Shown here piece after piece: positions 18,882 through 26,449 of a stretch of 64,000 nt of DNA. Numbering within the stretch: the stretch's first letter is position 1; the number at the start of each line of letters is the position of its first letter. The stretch is from Sporosarcina sp. ANT_H38 (GTDB lineage Bacteria > Bacillota > Bacilli > Bacillales_A > Planococcaceae). Under the pieces are notes generated by a model. The model saw nothing but the letters and a program-made list of their open reading frames with translations. It made no database searches and was not told where the DNA came from. The stretch is from assembly GCF_008369195.1 (NCBI RefSeq), contig NZ_VOBC01000004.1, positions 62,001 through 126,000 of the forward strand, given 5' to 3'. Both the position numbers and the translations under genes were made by a program.

Positions 18882-18897
18882 GGTTGGCCAGGTGGAC

Positions 18898-19536
18898 CTA
18901 CAATCTTATGAATTTTGTATTATATTTTGTATGTCTAATTCTTATGCTATTGGGAATTTTAATGAAACCGAAATAATATTTGGACGTAATTTGAATTCCT
19001 GTGAAATGTTTAACCTTAAAATACCATCTATTGATTTTAAACTTTTCCCTACCACTTGTAATATAACTTAATGAGTAAGAATGCCTTTTAGTATCTATAG
19101 GACATTCAGGAGTCCCTACAGGAATAATAAAAGATTCACCCGGATCCATCTTATTCTGCAAAAAATATTTCTTTATCACCTTATTTGTATATAGCCTGTA
19201 CTTGACATTTATATCAAATATAGTGAAATTTCCTATATTTTCAATTCTATGAATTTCTAGCCGAAAATCATTTTCCTTAGTCATGTCAATGAAGCTTTCA
19301 TAATTTCCATCCGACAAAAACTTTATTGGACCATTTACATGATCTTTTCGTAGTTTCGAAAAAAATGTTTTACTTATATCATCGTCAAAGTGAACTCTTT
19401 TATCTAACTTACTTTGCACCCGATCTCTCCAATGGTTGTAGACACTAGTTAAAATAAATACAACTACCCCTGTAATCAACGGAATATAAATCTTAATCAC
19501 TTCAGGGTCATTTAATAACAATGAAGCATTACTCAA
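18898..19536 (-). CDS. Membrane-anchored accessory protein, unknown function
   Basis: 212 residues. One N-terminal membrane segment (about 17-35: IYIPLITGVVVFILTSVYN) is followed by a short basic stretch and a beta-rich cytosolic or external domain with the phrase RIENIGNFTIFDINVKYRLY and GESFIIPVG, a pattern seen in several membrane-anchored proteins of unknown function. The architecture resembles that of the gene at 17217-17924, although the sequences differ. AT-rich. It is terminated separately, as cargo genes often are. Confidence 0.65.
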   Translation of the reverse strand: MSNASLLLNDPEVIKIYIPLITGVVVFILTSVYNHWRDRVQSKLDKRVHFDDDISKTFFSKLRKDHVNGPIKFLSDGNYESFIDMTKENDFRLEIHRIENIGNFTIFDINVKYRLYTNKVIKKYFLQNKMDPGESFIIPVGTPECPIDTKRHSYSLSYITSGREKFKINRWYFKVKHFTGIQITSKYYFGFIKIPNSIRIRHTKYNTKFIRL

Positions 19537-19730
19537 AATTCCTCGCCCTCTTCCCTCCGCATCCGTTTAATCTTGCCTTGATGCGTAACAATCCGATATT
19601 CACCATGCTCCGGTAGCTCTCTCACTTTAGCAATCCCCTCCGAAATAACTACCACACAGTTCATTGGTAGCTCCATTATACCAATTCCTAACAATATTGC
19701 ATCAGTATTAAAAGTAATGTCTTTATTCAC
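19533..19730 (-). CDS. Small hypothetical protein (65 aa)
   Basis: 65 residues starting MNKDITFNTDAILLGIGIME, with VRELPEHGEYRIVTHQGKIK and a basic-acidic end. Its stop overlaps the downstream gene start by 4 bp. No family is recognised; small beta-barrel character is likely from the alternating pattern. Confidence 0.6.
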   Translation of the reverse strand: MNKDITFNTDAILLGIGIMELPMNCVVVISEGIAKVRELPEHGEYRIVTHQGKIKRMRREEGEEF

Positions 19731-19795
19731 CAGGACCCCTCCTTGTGTTATACTTTCCTTGTCGAGGGCAGGAGGAATCCTGTCTTTTTTAGTGT

Positions 19796-19969
19796 TTAAA
19801 TATATCTTCGATTATCTTCAAAGTGTGCCGTCCTCTCTTTACACTTAAAACACCACAAATGCTTGGTGTGCCCAAACTCTTTTTGTCTACTGATTAATCT
19901 TTGTAACGGAAATATGTTCCCGCAACTTCTGCATAATAAATGTGTTTGTACTGCTTTTGCTTGACCCAT
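19796..19969 (-). CDS. Small zinc-ribbon protein (57 aa)
   Basis: ATG at 19969 is preceded by GGGGGAACGCA. The product has two CxxC pairs, LCRSCGN near residue 13 and CFKCKER near residue 41, forming a probable zinc ribbon. It belongs to the string of small early/middle genes upstream of the late regulator. Partner and role unknown. Confidence 0.68.
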   Translation of the reverse strand: MGQAKAVQTHLLCRSCGNIFPLQRLISRQKEFGHTKHLWCFKCKERTAHFEDNRRYI

Positions 19970-19980
19970 TGCGTTCCCCC

Positions 19981-20211
19981 CTATTGTCCAAATAACCCCT
20001 GCTGCCTTTCCTTAATTTCTCCAAGCACAGCCTGCTCAATAATCAGCAACCCAATTTCCAAAGGCTTACGTCCCAACTCTTCTGCGATGCTATCAAGGCT
20101 CATATTTGCTACCCACATCGCTCTGAATACGTCTGTTTCTTGCACTGTAAATACCCAATCAATATCAACGTCATCAAGTAACACACGCTTTTGTTCTTTT
20201 GCGTGGATCAA
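19981..20211 (-). CDS. Small helix-turn-helix-like phage protein
   Basis: 76 residues. The segment NMSLDSIAEELGRKPLEIGL (about 42-61) is a helix-turn-helix-like element, preceded by an acidic N-terminus. It ends in QGLFGQ. It overlaps the IDEAL-domain gene by 4 bp, so both are translationally coupled. A DNA-binding role is possible but unproven. Confidence 0.6.
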   Translation of the reverse strand: MIHAKEQKRVLLDDVDIDWVFTVQETDVFRAMWVANMSLDSIAEELGRKPLEIGLLIIEQAVLGEIKERQQGLFGQ

Positions 20212-20513
20212 ATCAGCACCTCCATCCCTTTCAATTCATCCGTAAGCTTCTTGAACATGTCCATATCCCCCGCATCAAGCGCCATATCAATCTGCAACAA
20301 CAGCATGTCTTTGTCCGTGACATCCGTCTTAATGCTTGGATGGTGCTCCAAATATTGACGGGACATCTTAGATTCATCTGACATTTCAGTCGTGAATATT
20401 TGAGAGTTGATTTTCCCCATTTCCGCAAAAGCATTCGCATACACAGCAAACGAAATGCCCTCCATCAATCTTTTTAATTTTTCACGTTCATGATCATTAT
20501 TCATCCCATTCAC
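20208..20513 (-). CDS. IDEAL-domain phage protein
   Basis: 101 residues. The C-terminal segment LLLQIDMALDAGDMDMFKKL is a clear IDEAL motif (xxIDxALDxxDxxxFxxL), a short helical element found in small Bacillales proteins such as ClpP adaptors and phage proteins. The N-terminal half is helical. Overlaps both neighbours by a few bases. Confidence 0.75.
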   Translation of the reverse strand: MNGMNNDHEREKLKRLMEGISFAVYANAFAEMGKINSQIFTTEMSDESKMSRQYLEHHPSIKTDVTDKDMLLLQIDMALDAGDMDMFKKLTDELKGMEVLI

Positions 20514-20760
20514 TCCTTTTCAATTCTTCATGCCGTAAAATACCGATGCGATCTTTCTTTTTGAACTGGACCTCATATTGCAGTCCTGGAATCATTTTCA
20601 CAACCCGACCCTTCAACCCCACAAAATCTTGAAGATAGTAATAATCCTCAACTTCTTTCTCCTCCACATTTACAACGATTTCAACCGTGTCCCCTACTAC
20701 AAACGCAGCTTTCTTTGGTAGCGCATCAAAAATAGTTAGCTGTTGCACCACGGCTATCAT
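20497..20760 (-). CDS. Hypothetical phage protein, KOW/SH3-like
   Basis: 87 residues rich in beta strands: AAFVVGDTVEIVVNVEEKEV, FVGLKGRVVKMIPGLQYEVQ, then FKKKDRIGILRHEEL. The pattern suggests a small SH3/KOW-like barrel. Start ATG overlaps the upstream 54-residue gene's TGA (ATGA). Function unknown. Confidence 0.62.
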   Translation of the reverse strand: MIAVVQQLTIFDALPKKAAFVVGDTVEIVVNVEEKEVEDYYYLQDFVGLKGRVVKMIPGLQYEVQFKKKDRIGILRHEELKRSEWDE

Positions 20761-20921
20761 TTCTTAACAAATCGTTTGGCGTACCGCAACTGCTGATGAA
20801 CATACGGGTCATCATGATTTCCACCACTTGCCAGCCAATCAGTAATACGTGCGTGTATGTCCTGCAACGCTTCGAGCGGTATACTTTCGGCTATTTTCGC
20901 TATTTCATTTATTGGATTCAT
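20757..20921 (-). CDS. Small phage protein (DUF6877-like, 54 aa)
   Basis: ATG at 20921 follows AGAGGAGTGAACCGA. The product MNPINEIAKIAESIPLEALQ is followed by DIHARITDWLASGGNHDDPY and VHQQLRYAKRFVKK, a pattern repeated in many Firmicute prophages. It overlaps the next gene by 4 bp. Role unknown. Confidence 0.75.
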   Translation of the reverse strand: MNPINEIAKIAESIPLEALQDIHARITDWLASGGNHDDPYVHQQLRYAKRFVKK

Positions 20922-21014
20922 TCGGTTCACTCCTCTAGTTGCTCGTCACTTTTTTACTTGCTCCTTCACACCCCAAGATTAGTTTGATAGGGTATTCGAA
21001 AAGGGGGTAATACC

Positions 21015-21212
21015 ATGTATTCCACAAAAGATATGAAGCGGCTGTACCACGAAGAAAAATATTCGGTAAAACAAGTAGCAGATATTTTGGGATGCTCACC
21101 AAGTCTCGTAGCGAGCAGGTTAGGCGATGCCGTTAGATCTCGCAAGGAAGCAGGCAGGATTCGATCCATTCATTTGCATTTTGGAATTATCCCTAGTGTT
21201 TTCAAAGATTGA
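21015..21212 (+). CDS. Small helix-turn-helix protein on the opposite strand
   Basis: 65 residues, the only plus-strand gene within the leftward early/middle block. An AAAGGGGGTAATACC RBS precedes ATG. Residues about 16-36 (YSVKQVADILGCSPSLVASR) form a resolvase/transposase-like helix-turn-helix. A perfect 11-bp stem begins at the stop. It may be a regulator of the flanking leftward genes; the family is not recognised. Confidence 0.68.
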   Translation: MYSTKDMKRLYHEEKYSVKQVADILGCSPSLVASRLGDAVRSRKEAGRIRSIHLHFGIIPSVFKD

Positions 21213-21233
21213 GCCGCTTAGTGCGGCTCAATC
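21207..21233. terminator. Hairpin, possibly bidirectional terminator
   Basis: Perfect 11-bp arms GATTGAGCCGC and GCGGCTCAATC around a TTAGT loop. It begins four bases before the end of the plus-strand HTH gene; on the minus strand it is followed by TTTG. U-tract is weak on both sides. Confidence 0.6.
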
Positions 21234-21257
21234 GCCTTATTAACGTAATGCGAATTA

Positions 21258-21455
21258 TCACGAATTGTATTTCTTGTTACATTTAACACATTGAAACTCG
21301 TATATCGTGTCAATTTCTTCTTCCACTCTTTCGACAGCGGGTTTGCCACAAGCGCACGACAAGAAAGAAAGGTTATCTCGAAATTGTACCGAACCATCCT
21401 CTTTTTGATGCAAGACCACTTTTCCGTGTCCTAAATCTCTACTGAATACCCTCAC
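21258..21455 (-). CDS. Small zinc-finger phage protein
   Basis: 65 residues. Two cysteine pairs, SCACGKPA (about 34-37) and CVKCNKKY (about 57-60), are set as in a zinc ribbon; the N-terminal part MRVFSRDLGHGKVVLHQKED is beta-rich. No family name can be given. It belongs to the leftward small-gene array. Confidence 0.65.
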   Translation of the reverse strand: MRVFSRDLGHGKVVLHQKEDGSVQFRDNLSFLSCACGKPAVERVEEEIDTIYEFQCVKCNKKYNS

Positions 21456-21492
21456 CCTTTCGTAGTTTGTGTCTTATGTTCAACCTTATTGG

Positions 21493-22026
21493 TCATCTAA
21501 CCAGCAGCTTCAAATCGTAATTCGATTCAATGAATTTAATGGATAATGCTCTGTTTACGTCATTTCCTAACCTGTCATAAATCAATAGCATGTCATCTTT
21601 AGAGAAACCGGTTCCTAAAAATTCATTGAAACTCTTCAAAACTTTAGGCGACCAATATTTGTTCAAGCTTTTTGAAACTGGTCGTGATATCCACGCCAAC
21701 ATCTTGCATTTAAAATCTAACTCCACGTACACATCTTCGAGGCGAAAGTAGACGTTGTTTTTCGGTTCCAATATAATTTCGTTGCTTTTGTTGATGAACG
21801 ACTTCGGGAAAACTTCTAAGGCTCGTTCTATTACTGGTTTGAGGTCGTACATTTCAGTTAAGATTTTGCTTGTTTCAAATTCACGCTGAACTTTATATTG
21901 AGCGAAAAAAACTTCTTTTTCTTCCAAAGTAGCACCCTTGAATTTAACATTAAATAACTGCTCTGTAAGCTTGATATTAAAATCTAAATACTGTTCTCTT
22001 GATCCAACTTCGATCATTGCTATCAT
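21493..22026 (-). CDS. Hypothetical phage protein (177 aa)
   Basis: 177 residues, starting MIAMIEVGSREQYLDFNIKL. The protein is alpha/beta without recognised motif; FRLEDVYVELDFKCKMLAWI and LLIYDRLGNDVNRALSIKFI are the most distinctive segments. There are no neighbours suggesting a specific role. A second ATG at codon 4 follows a similar spacing to the RBS AAGAAGGGATGAT region, so the start is uncertain. Confidence 0.6.
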   Translation of the reverse strand: MIAMIEVGSREQYLDFNIKLTEQLFNVKFKGATLEEKEVFFAQYKVQREFETSKILTEMYDLKPVIERALEVFPKSFINKSNEIILEPKNNVYFRLEDVYVELDFKCKMLAWISRPVSKSLNKYWSPKVLKSFNEFLGTGFSKDDMLLIYDRLGNDVNRALSIKFIESNYDLKLLVR

Positions 22027-22065
22027 CCCTTCTTTACTTATCCTTATTAACGTACTGTTTATTAG

Positions 22066-22224
22066 CTACGCTTTTTGAATTAAAACAAGCCCATTCATTT
22101 CAAAGTCATTGTAAAATGTTCCGTTATAAACCTCTAACTCTTTCATAACGGCAGGTACGTGTTCTTTTTCAACAATCGTTTCTCCTGTATAAAACACTAA
22201 TTCAGCTTTGTATTTAGCATCCAC
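22066..22224 (-). CDS. Small hypothetical protein (52 aa)
   Basis: GTG at 22224 is preceded by AAGGAGGAATCAAA, an excellent Shine-Dalgarno. The product (M)DAKYKAELVFYTGETIVEK continues with HVPAVMKELEVYNGTFYNDF and MNGLVLIQKA, beta-alpha-beta in character. It follows the methyltransferase gene. Function unknown. Confidence 0.65.
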   Translation of the reverse strand: MDAKYKAELVFYTGETIVEKEHVPAVMKELEVYNGTFYNDFEMNGLVLIQKA

Positions 22225-22261
22225 TTTGATTCCTCCTTCCTCAACCGTATGGGTCTACTGT

Positions 22262-23269
22262 TTAGCAGATCAACTGCAACTGACCATTTGTACTCGTGGT
22301 AAAACTTGTTGCATAATCCTCGTTTAATATCACTTTAAAAATCGCTTCGAGTACCTGTACTACAATGCTGTTTCCAGCTAACGCATAAAGTGTCGCATTT
22401 CGAAGTCCCGGCTTCATCGGAAATTCTTTCAGCATCAAGTTGAAATCAGTATCATCAAAACCCATGAGTCGCCACACTTCACGCTCTGTTAAGTAGCGAT
22501 ATTGTTTATCTGACACCTTTACTACCCCTGCATTTGGGCAACGATCCTGACGTTCTGTAATCGTTGTGCAATATCTGTCAATCGTTTCGATGAATCGATG
22601 TTTCTTTTTAGCTGCCTCAATCTCATCAGGTGTCGCTAAATCTTTTAATCGATTCAACATTGACGGGATATTCACCATATAGCGTTCATCAGTTACATTC
22701 TCTTCTAAAAAATCATCGATATGGCGTAGTGGTTGTTTTTCTAATTTCGAGAAATCGAATGTCGCACCGCCTAGTATCGATATACAAAAGACTCGCTCTC
22801 TCGATTGTGGAATACCGAAATCCATTGCATTCAGCACGTCAAATGAGTTTGTATAACCTAATTCAGATAACTCTTGCATGTAATAATTGAATATAGGCAT
22901 GACGTTCTTATCCAGCACACCTTTCACATTCTCCCAAATGACAACTTTAGGACGCCATTCACCCATTTCTTTGATAATGCGGATAGTTTCAAGCATCAAC
23001 TCTGAACGCGATCCCTCTTCAGCACCTTTTCGGTTTGCGTTACTTCTACTGTTATCTTGGCAAGGACTGCCATGCACCAGAATATCCGGCTTCAAATTCC
23101 ATCCACGAACATCTTGCGGTTTGTGAAGGTGGTCGTATAAAGCGTTATAAGCCTTTACGCGATTAGCTTTCCATTCAACATAATCGATTGCTTTATGGTC
23201 AACCCCAAGATTGATAAGTCCTTTTCTTGGAGCACCTATTCCACCATAAATTTCAAGAAGTTTAATCAC
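22262..23269 (-). CDS. Orphan DNA (cytosine-5) methyltransferase
   Basis: 335 residues. Motif I LEIYGGIGAPRKG (5-17) binds S-adenosylmethionine, motif IV GSPCQ (67-71) holds the catalytic cysteine C70, ENV at 113-115 is motif VI, and the C-terminal LAGNSIVVQVLEAIF is motifs IX-X. It methylates C5 of cytosine in an unknown target. No restriction endonuclease gene is adjacent, so it probably protects phage DNA. GTG start at 23269 overlaps the stop of a 31-residue membrane peptide gene (GTGA). Confidence 0.92.
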   Translation of the reverse strand: MIKLLEIYGGIGAPRKGLINLGVDHKAIDYVEWKANRVKAYNALYDHLHKPQDVRGWNLKPDILVHGSPCQDNSRSNANRKGAEEGSRSELMLETIRIIKEMGEWRPKVVIWENVKGVLDKNVMPIFNYYMQELSELGYTNSFDVLNAMDFGIPQSRERVFCISILGGATFDFSKLEKQPLRHIDDFLEENVTDERYMVNIPSMLNRLKDLATPDEIEAAKKKHRFIETIDRYCTTITERQDRCPNAGVVKVSDKQYRYLTEREVWRLMGFDDTDFNLMLKEFPMKPGLRNATLYALAGNSIVVQVLEAIFKVILNEDYATSFTTSTNGQLQLIC

Positions 23270-23361
23270 TTACTCAACCGTCCAAATGAATACCCTGATA
23301 GCAACAGAAGCACACCCGAAACGATAACTGCGATCCCTTCTGGAAATGTAATAATTGTCAT
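23266..23361 (-). CDS. 31-residue membrane peptide
   Basis: ATG at 23361 follows AGGGAGGATTTTGA. The product MTIITFPEGIAVIVSGVLLL then LSGYSFGRLSK is essentially one transmembrane helix with a basic end. The stop overlaps the methyltransferase start. Function unknown; could act in membrane signalling or just in translational coupling. Confidence 0.6.
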   Translation of the reverse strand: MTIITFPEGIAVIVSGVLLLLSGYSFGRLSK

Positions 23362-23376
23362 TCAAAATCCTCCCTT

Positions 23377-23496
23377 TCAATTGCATAACTTCCAACCCTC
23401 TTGCCTCTTGTCATAAAGTTCCTTTTGCAAAAGCGGTTCATATGTCCAAACTTTATAACCGTCCTCCCATCGATACAACAACCGCCAAACGCCCAA
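23377..23496 (-). CDS. Small hypothetical protein (39 aa)
   Basis: A TTG start at 23496 behind AAGGGGATGACGG gives (M)GVWRLLYRWEDGYKVWTYEP and ELYDKRQEGWKLCN. The aromatic-rich pattern looks like real protein, better than the competing ATG frame on the same bases (48 residues). Low confidence because of the TTG start and size. Confidence 0.45.
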   Translation of the reverse strand: MGVWRLLYRWEDGYKVWTYEPLLQKELYDKRQEGWKLCN

Positions 23497-23514
23497 ACCG
23501 TCATCCCCTTAAAA

Positions 23515-24021
23515 TTATTTAAGATAATGCAGCACGTACCCCTTTTCTGATTGAATCAATTCACAATCCATCATAAAATCCTTATGTGGGATTGATTTCC
23601 TACCACCGTTTCTAGCATCCTCCCAATAGCGTTCTAGCAGTCCAACAGGTAAAAGGTATACTTCATCATGTTTTGTAAAAGAAACGAGCAGGAAAGCCCA
23701 AGCGCCCTTTTCGCGCCATGATTTCAACAATTGGAACTGATGCTCTGAAATATTGTCTAACGGGAAACTTGTCTTGCTTGACGTTTCTTTAACGTCGAAT
23801 ACGACTGCTTTACCATTCCAAACGCCCGAATAATCAACCCATTCACCTTTAGTGATGTATCCAGTGATTTTGCCCCGTACATTACTTTGTATTTGCACCG
23901 GCGTCGGAATCTTGCGTATGTCCGCGATTCCTTTATTGCGATATTGCTGATTCGTCATGTCTATTAGTCTTTCAAGAACCGCACCGCGATTTGCGTGTGA
24001 TCTGCTATATGGTTTCCTCAA
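23515..24021 (-). CDS. recU: Holliday junction resolvase RecU
   Basis: 168 residues of the RecU family, a dimeric Mg-dependent nuclease that resolves four-way junctions. Diagnostic parts are RSHANRGAVLERLIDMTN, KIPTPVQIQSNVRGKI, the active-site region YSGVWNGKAVVFDVKETSS (D and E-x-K) and SFPLDNISEHQFQLLKSW. It resolves phage replication intermediates, together with RecT and the SbcC-like ATPase. TTG start at 24021 overlaps the stop of the small zinc gene (TTGA). Confidence 0.95.
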   Translation of the reverse strand: MRKPYSRSHANRGAVLERLIDMTNQQYRNKGIADIRKIPTPVQIQSNVRGKITGYITKGEWVDYSGVWNGKAVVFDVKETSSKTSFPLDNISEHQFQLLKSWREKGAWAFLLVSFTKHDEVYLLPVGLLERYWEDARNGGRKSIPHKDFMMDCELIQSEKGYVLHYLK

Positions 24022-24179
24022 ACAGCCACCCCCGATTCAACAACCTCTTCAAGCGTGATTTGTATTTCCTCGAATTCAGCATCTTCTGCAGCCTGCTTTT
24101 TCTTGCAGATCGGACCATAACCAACGTCAATCGACTTCTGCGTTTTAAGCTTTTTACCGCAACGATTACATGCGTCCAT
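24018..24179 (-). CDS. Small DUF6011-like zinc protein (53 aa)
   Basis: MDACNRCGKKLKTQKSIDVG then YGPICKKK holds CxxC and a later cysteine, the pattern of DUF6011 zinc proteins (CxxCgr.Lkd..S...GyGP.C). It is often near recU or SSB genes in phages. Stop overlaps the recU start. Confidence 0.75.
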   Translation of the reverse strand: MDACNRCGKKLKTQKSIDVGYGPICKKKQAAEDAEFEEIQITLEEVVESGVAV

Positions 24180-24399
24180 CTTGATCACTCCCCGTGTCTT
24201 TAATCATGAAATGGTTACCAATCCCACCAATCCTTGTGAGTGGGTCGGGTTGAAACCATCGCTTGCCGCCAATTTGGATGACAAAGCCTTCATACGTGAT
24301 TCCGTGACGACTGAACATGATTGCCTTTTCACCGATATGGACTTTCCTGCCGAGAATGTCATGCGTGGGGATTCTTTGCCAATCCGCGTTGCCCCTCAT
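24166..24399 (-). CDS. Hypothetical phage protein (77 aa)
   Basis: The start is placed at ATG 24399, behind CGGAGGGATATTGAT; the frame is open further upstream but overlaps the dUTPase gene. The product MRGNADWQRIPTHDILGRKV has a beta-rich body (IMFSRHGITYEGFVIQIGGK) and ends QDGRM. No family recognised. It overlaps the zinc gene by 14 bp. Confidence 0.62.
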   Translation of the reverse strand: MRGNADWQRIPTHDILGRKVHIGEKAIMFSRHGITYEGFVIQIGGKRWFQPDPLTRIGGIGNHFMIKDTGSDQDGRM

Positions 24400-24400
24400 A

Positions 24401-25030
24401 TCAATATCCCTCCGCTTGCCTGACATGGTTCGTCGCGTTCTTCTCCATGTATGCAGCCTCGATTTTTTCCCATGTGAAACCAAGATGTTTTTCTCCTAAT
24501 CCCACGAAACAACTAAATGCTTCGAGCAATGTATCTTGGAGGTCTTCTAGCGAAATAGATGCTGCTGTATCAGGATCCATCAATACATCAAGACTTGAGA
24601 CCGTACTGAACACCCTGTTGAATATCTGCGTAGCGGTAGGACGCGTGTAATCACCATCCACAATGAAATCATCTGAATCTATCTCTAGTTCAAGTGCGAT
24701 ACTGATAAAGAAATGGACACAATCCACGTATTCTTCCAGGAGTGGGTTTATTTTCTTTGTTCCACTACCATTACAATTTGAACAGTTTTTCAAAAAGTTA
24801 GTGCCAATTCCTGTTCCAGCACATTTTTCGCAATCAATTCTTTTTCTCGTTCTAGGTTTCTGATCCTTGCTCCACCTTTTAAACCCTCTGTGCTCATTCG
24901 CACATTCACCAAGCTCCGTAAGCAAAGCCAGGATCTTCCAGTCAAGATTTCCGGTTGCGGGTAAATTGTGTTGTTTCACAATCCGTTCATCCAGCACCTT
25001 CTGCATTTCAAACAACTTTTTCAAATTCAA
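24401..25030 (-). CDS. Dimeric dUTPase with zinc-finger insertion
   Basis: 209 residues of the all-alpha dUTP diphosphatase family (MazG-like fold), which hydrolyses dUTP to dUMP to keep uracil out of phage DNA. LDWKILALLTELGECANEHR (about 28-47) and LLEEYVDCVHFFISIALELE (about 97-116) give the metal-binding E...E and E..D pairs. Between them residues about 65-90 carry CEKCAGTG and CSNCNGSG, two CxxCxGxG (DnaJ-type zinc) motifs inserted in the core. The start overlaps the next gene by 4 bp. Confidence 0.88.
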   Translation of the reverse strand: MNLKKLFEMQKVLDERIVKQHNLPATGNLDWKILALLTELGECANEHRGFKRWSKDQKPRTRKRIDCEKCAGTGIGTNFLKNCSNCNGSGTKKINPLLEEYVDCVHFFISIALELEIDSDDFIVDGDYTRPTATQIFNRVFSTVSSLDVLMDPDTAASISLEDLQDTLLEAFSCFVGLGEKHLGFTWEKIEAAYMEKNATNHVRQAEGY

Positions 25031-25281
25031 ATTGACTCCCCCAATACCTCAATAAGTGCATCCTCCACCGAGTTATAACGGTGGACCAATCCATAAACTT
25101 TGTCGTAATTCAGCCCATTATCCTTCATAAATTTAAGTTGCCTTTTCGTAAAGATCTTTCCGTCAGTAGCCCTTTCCTTCAAGACCTTCTTAGCCTTATA
25201 TATGGCGAACTTCTTTCTCAGTTCTGCATTTTCTTCCCGTAACTTGATATTTTCCTGCTGCCATTGCCATTCGTTATCCAC
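25027..25281 (-). CDS. Hypothetical coiled-coil phage protein (84 aa)
   Basis: 84 residues: an N-terminal coiled coil (about 5-35: WQQENIKLREENAELRKKFA) and a C-terminal segment KQLKFMKDNGLNYDKVYGLV, HRYNSVEDALIEVLGES with a short helix-turn-helix-like look. It precedes and overlaps the dUTPase gene. Function unknown. Confidence 0.62.
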   Translation of the reverse strand: MDNEWQWQQENIKLREENAELRKKFAIYKAKKVLKERATDGKIFTKRQLKFMKDNGLNYDKVYGLVHRYNSVEDALIEVLGESI

Positions 25282-25424
25282 TTTGACCCCTCACTTTCAA
25301 AGTTTCACTAGACTACTAACAGGTCTTACAATGTCGTTTCCCGTCGATTCTGAGCACCCTACAGTTGATTTGGTGTATTCATTCACCTTGACTAATTAGG
25401 GACATTAGCGGAACTGGTGTGCGG

Positions 25425-25859
25425 TTATTTAGGTTCTTCCAACAAATGATCGTTTTCGTAAATGTTGCCGATAACTACCATTTTTGAAGTGTACTTTGGT
25501 AAAAACCATGCTTTGCACTCTCCTCCACAAAGATTCCCGTAAAAATGCATTCGATTCATTTGGAAACCTACATGTTTATCGGCGCAATCATTATCGTGAT
25601 AGAAAATTTCATAACCGACAAAACTTTTTTCTTCCCACGAATCTTTAGGGGGGTACCGCAAAATATCCCCTTCATAAATTCCCACTAGGTTTTTGTCTTT
25701 CAGTCCAGTGAATTGAATGATTTTCGCGTTCGGGTAGTAATCGAACTGATCCCAACTTTCTGATGGTCCAGGTATCGAATATGGGATACCTTCGGGCGTA
25801 ATTCCAACACCCTTGACCATTACGTCATTGTCGAAATCCCAAGCATTGAACTTTTTCAT
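25425..25859 (-). CDS. YopX family protein
   Basis: 144 residues. MKKFNAWDFDNDVMVKG, then AKIIQFTGLKDKNLVGIYEG with DILRYPP, and VVIGNIYENDHLLEEP at the end, are the conserved segments of PF09643 (YopX), common in phages as a decameric protein of unknown role. ATG start overlaps the preceding gene's TGA. Confidence 0.9.
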   Translation of the reverse strand: MKKFNAWDFDNDVMVKGVGITPEGIPYSIPGPSESWDQFDYYPNAKIIQFTGLKDKNLVGIYEGDILRYPPKDSWEEKSFVGYEIFYHDNDCADKHVGFQMNRMHFYGNLCGGECKAWFLPKYTSKMVVIGNIYENDHLLEEPK

Positions 25860-25999
25860 TCCGCCACCGCCCTTTGCACAGCTAGTAAACTAACAAGAGA
25901 GCGATAGTCCATATTTGACAACAGTTCACCGTTACGACCATTCACGACTCTCATAGCCTGCAGCTGCTGGATGAGATAATCCCTTTGCATTTTCCTCAT
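25856..25999 (-). CDS. Small hypothetical protein (47 aa)
   Basis: ATG at 25999, overlapping the upstream gene's TGA (ATGA). The product MRKMQRDYLIQQLQAMRVVN then GRNGELLSNMDYRSLVSLLA is helical with a basic N-terminus, reminiscent of the Fur-regulated basic or Spo0E-like small proteins of Bacillales, but no call is safe. Confidence 0.55.
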   Translation of the reverse strand: MRKMQRDYLIQQLQAMRVVNGRNGELLSNMDYRSLVSLLAVQRAVAE

Positions 26000-26148
26000 G
26001 CCGTCATCGCCTTTCGCTCAGCCCAATAACTTTCAGCCATTTGGATTTCCACTTCGAGTTCGTCCATTTCGAGTTTCAACTTATCCGCGTCATAAGGTTC
26101 TGCAGCTTGCACCAAGTAGAATCCACCACCGTTGATCCAGTTAGTCAT
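25996..26148 (-). CDS. Small hypothetical protein (50 aa)
   Basis: ATG at 26148 behind GGAGGTGCGGA gives MTNWINGGGFYLVQAAEPYD then ADKLKLEMDELEVEIQMAES, a helix-rich small protein. Its stop overlaps the next gene by 3 bases. No family recognised. Confidence 0.58.
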   Translation of the reverse strand: MTNWINGGGFYLVQAAEPYDADKLKLEMDELEVEIQMAESYWAERKAMTA

Positions 26149-26449
26149 TCCGCACCTCCGAAACTTCAAACCGCATCCTTACGCCCGCTCGTCTGAATGC
26201 GTGCTTTTCGGACACAACAATGTAATCGAGGTCTTGTCCATGCTTGATAGTTCCGTCTAATTCCAGGTGCTTGTTTGGTATCCAACAGTTATGGCTAGTA
26301 CCGTTAATCACGAAGCGTCTAGCTTTAGCAGCACCATAACCGCGATCAATCTGTTTAAGCGGAATACCTTTGTAGTATTGTGTTGCGAAGTTGCGCTCCA
26401 TGCCGCTAAGTGTGGTGCTATCGTTTATGAATGTGTGTTTTTCACGCAT
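26141..26449 (-). CDS. Hypothetical phage protein (102 aa)
   Basis: ATG at 26449 is preferred over an upstream codon because GAGGATGGTG precedes it. The product MREKHTFINDSTTLSGMERN contains FATQYYKGIPLKQIDRGYGA and AKARRFVINGTSHNCWIPNK-type text, with a C-terminal RMRFEVSEV strand. No family assigned; short beta-rich domain likely. It overlaps its neighbours on both sides. Confidence 0.6.
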   Translation of the reverse strand: MREKHTFINDSTTLSGMERNFATQYYKGIPLKQIDRGYGAAKARRFVINGTSHNCWIPNKHLELDGTIKHGQDLDYIVVSEKHAFRRAGVRMRFEVSEVRND

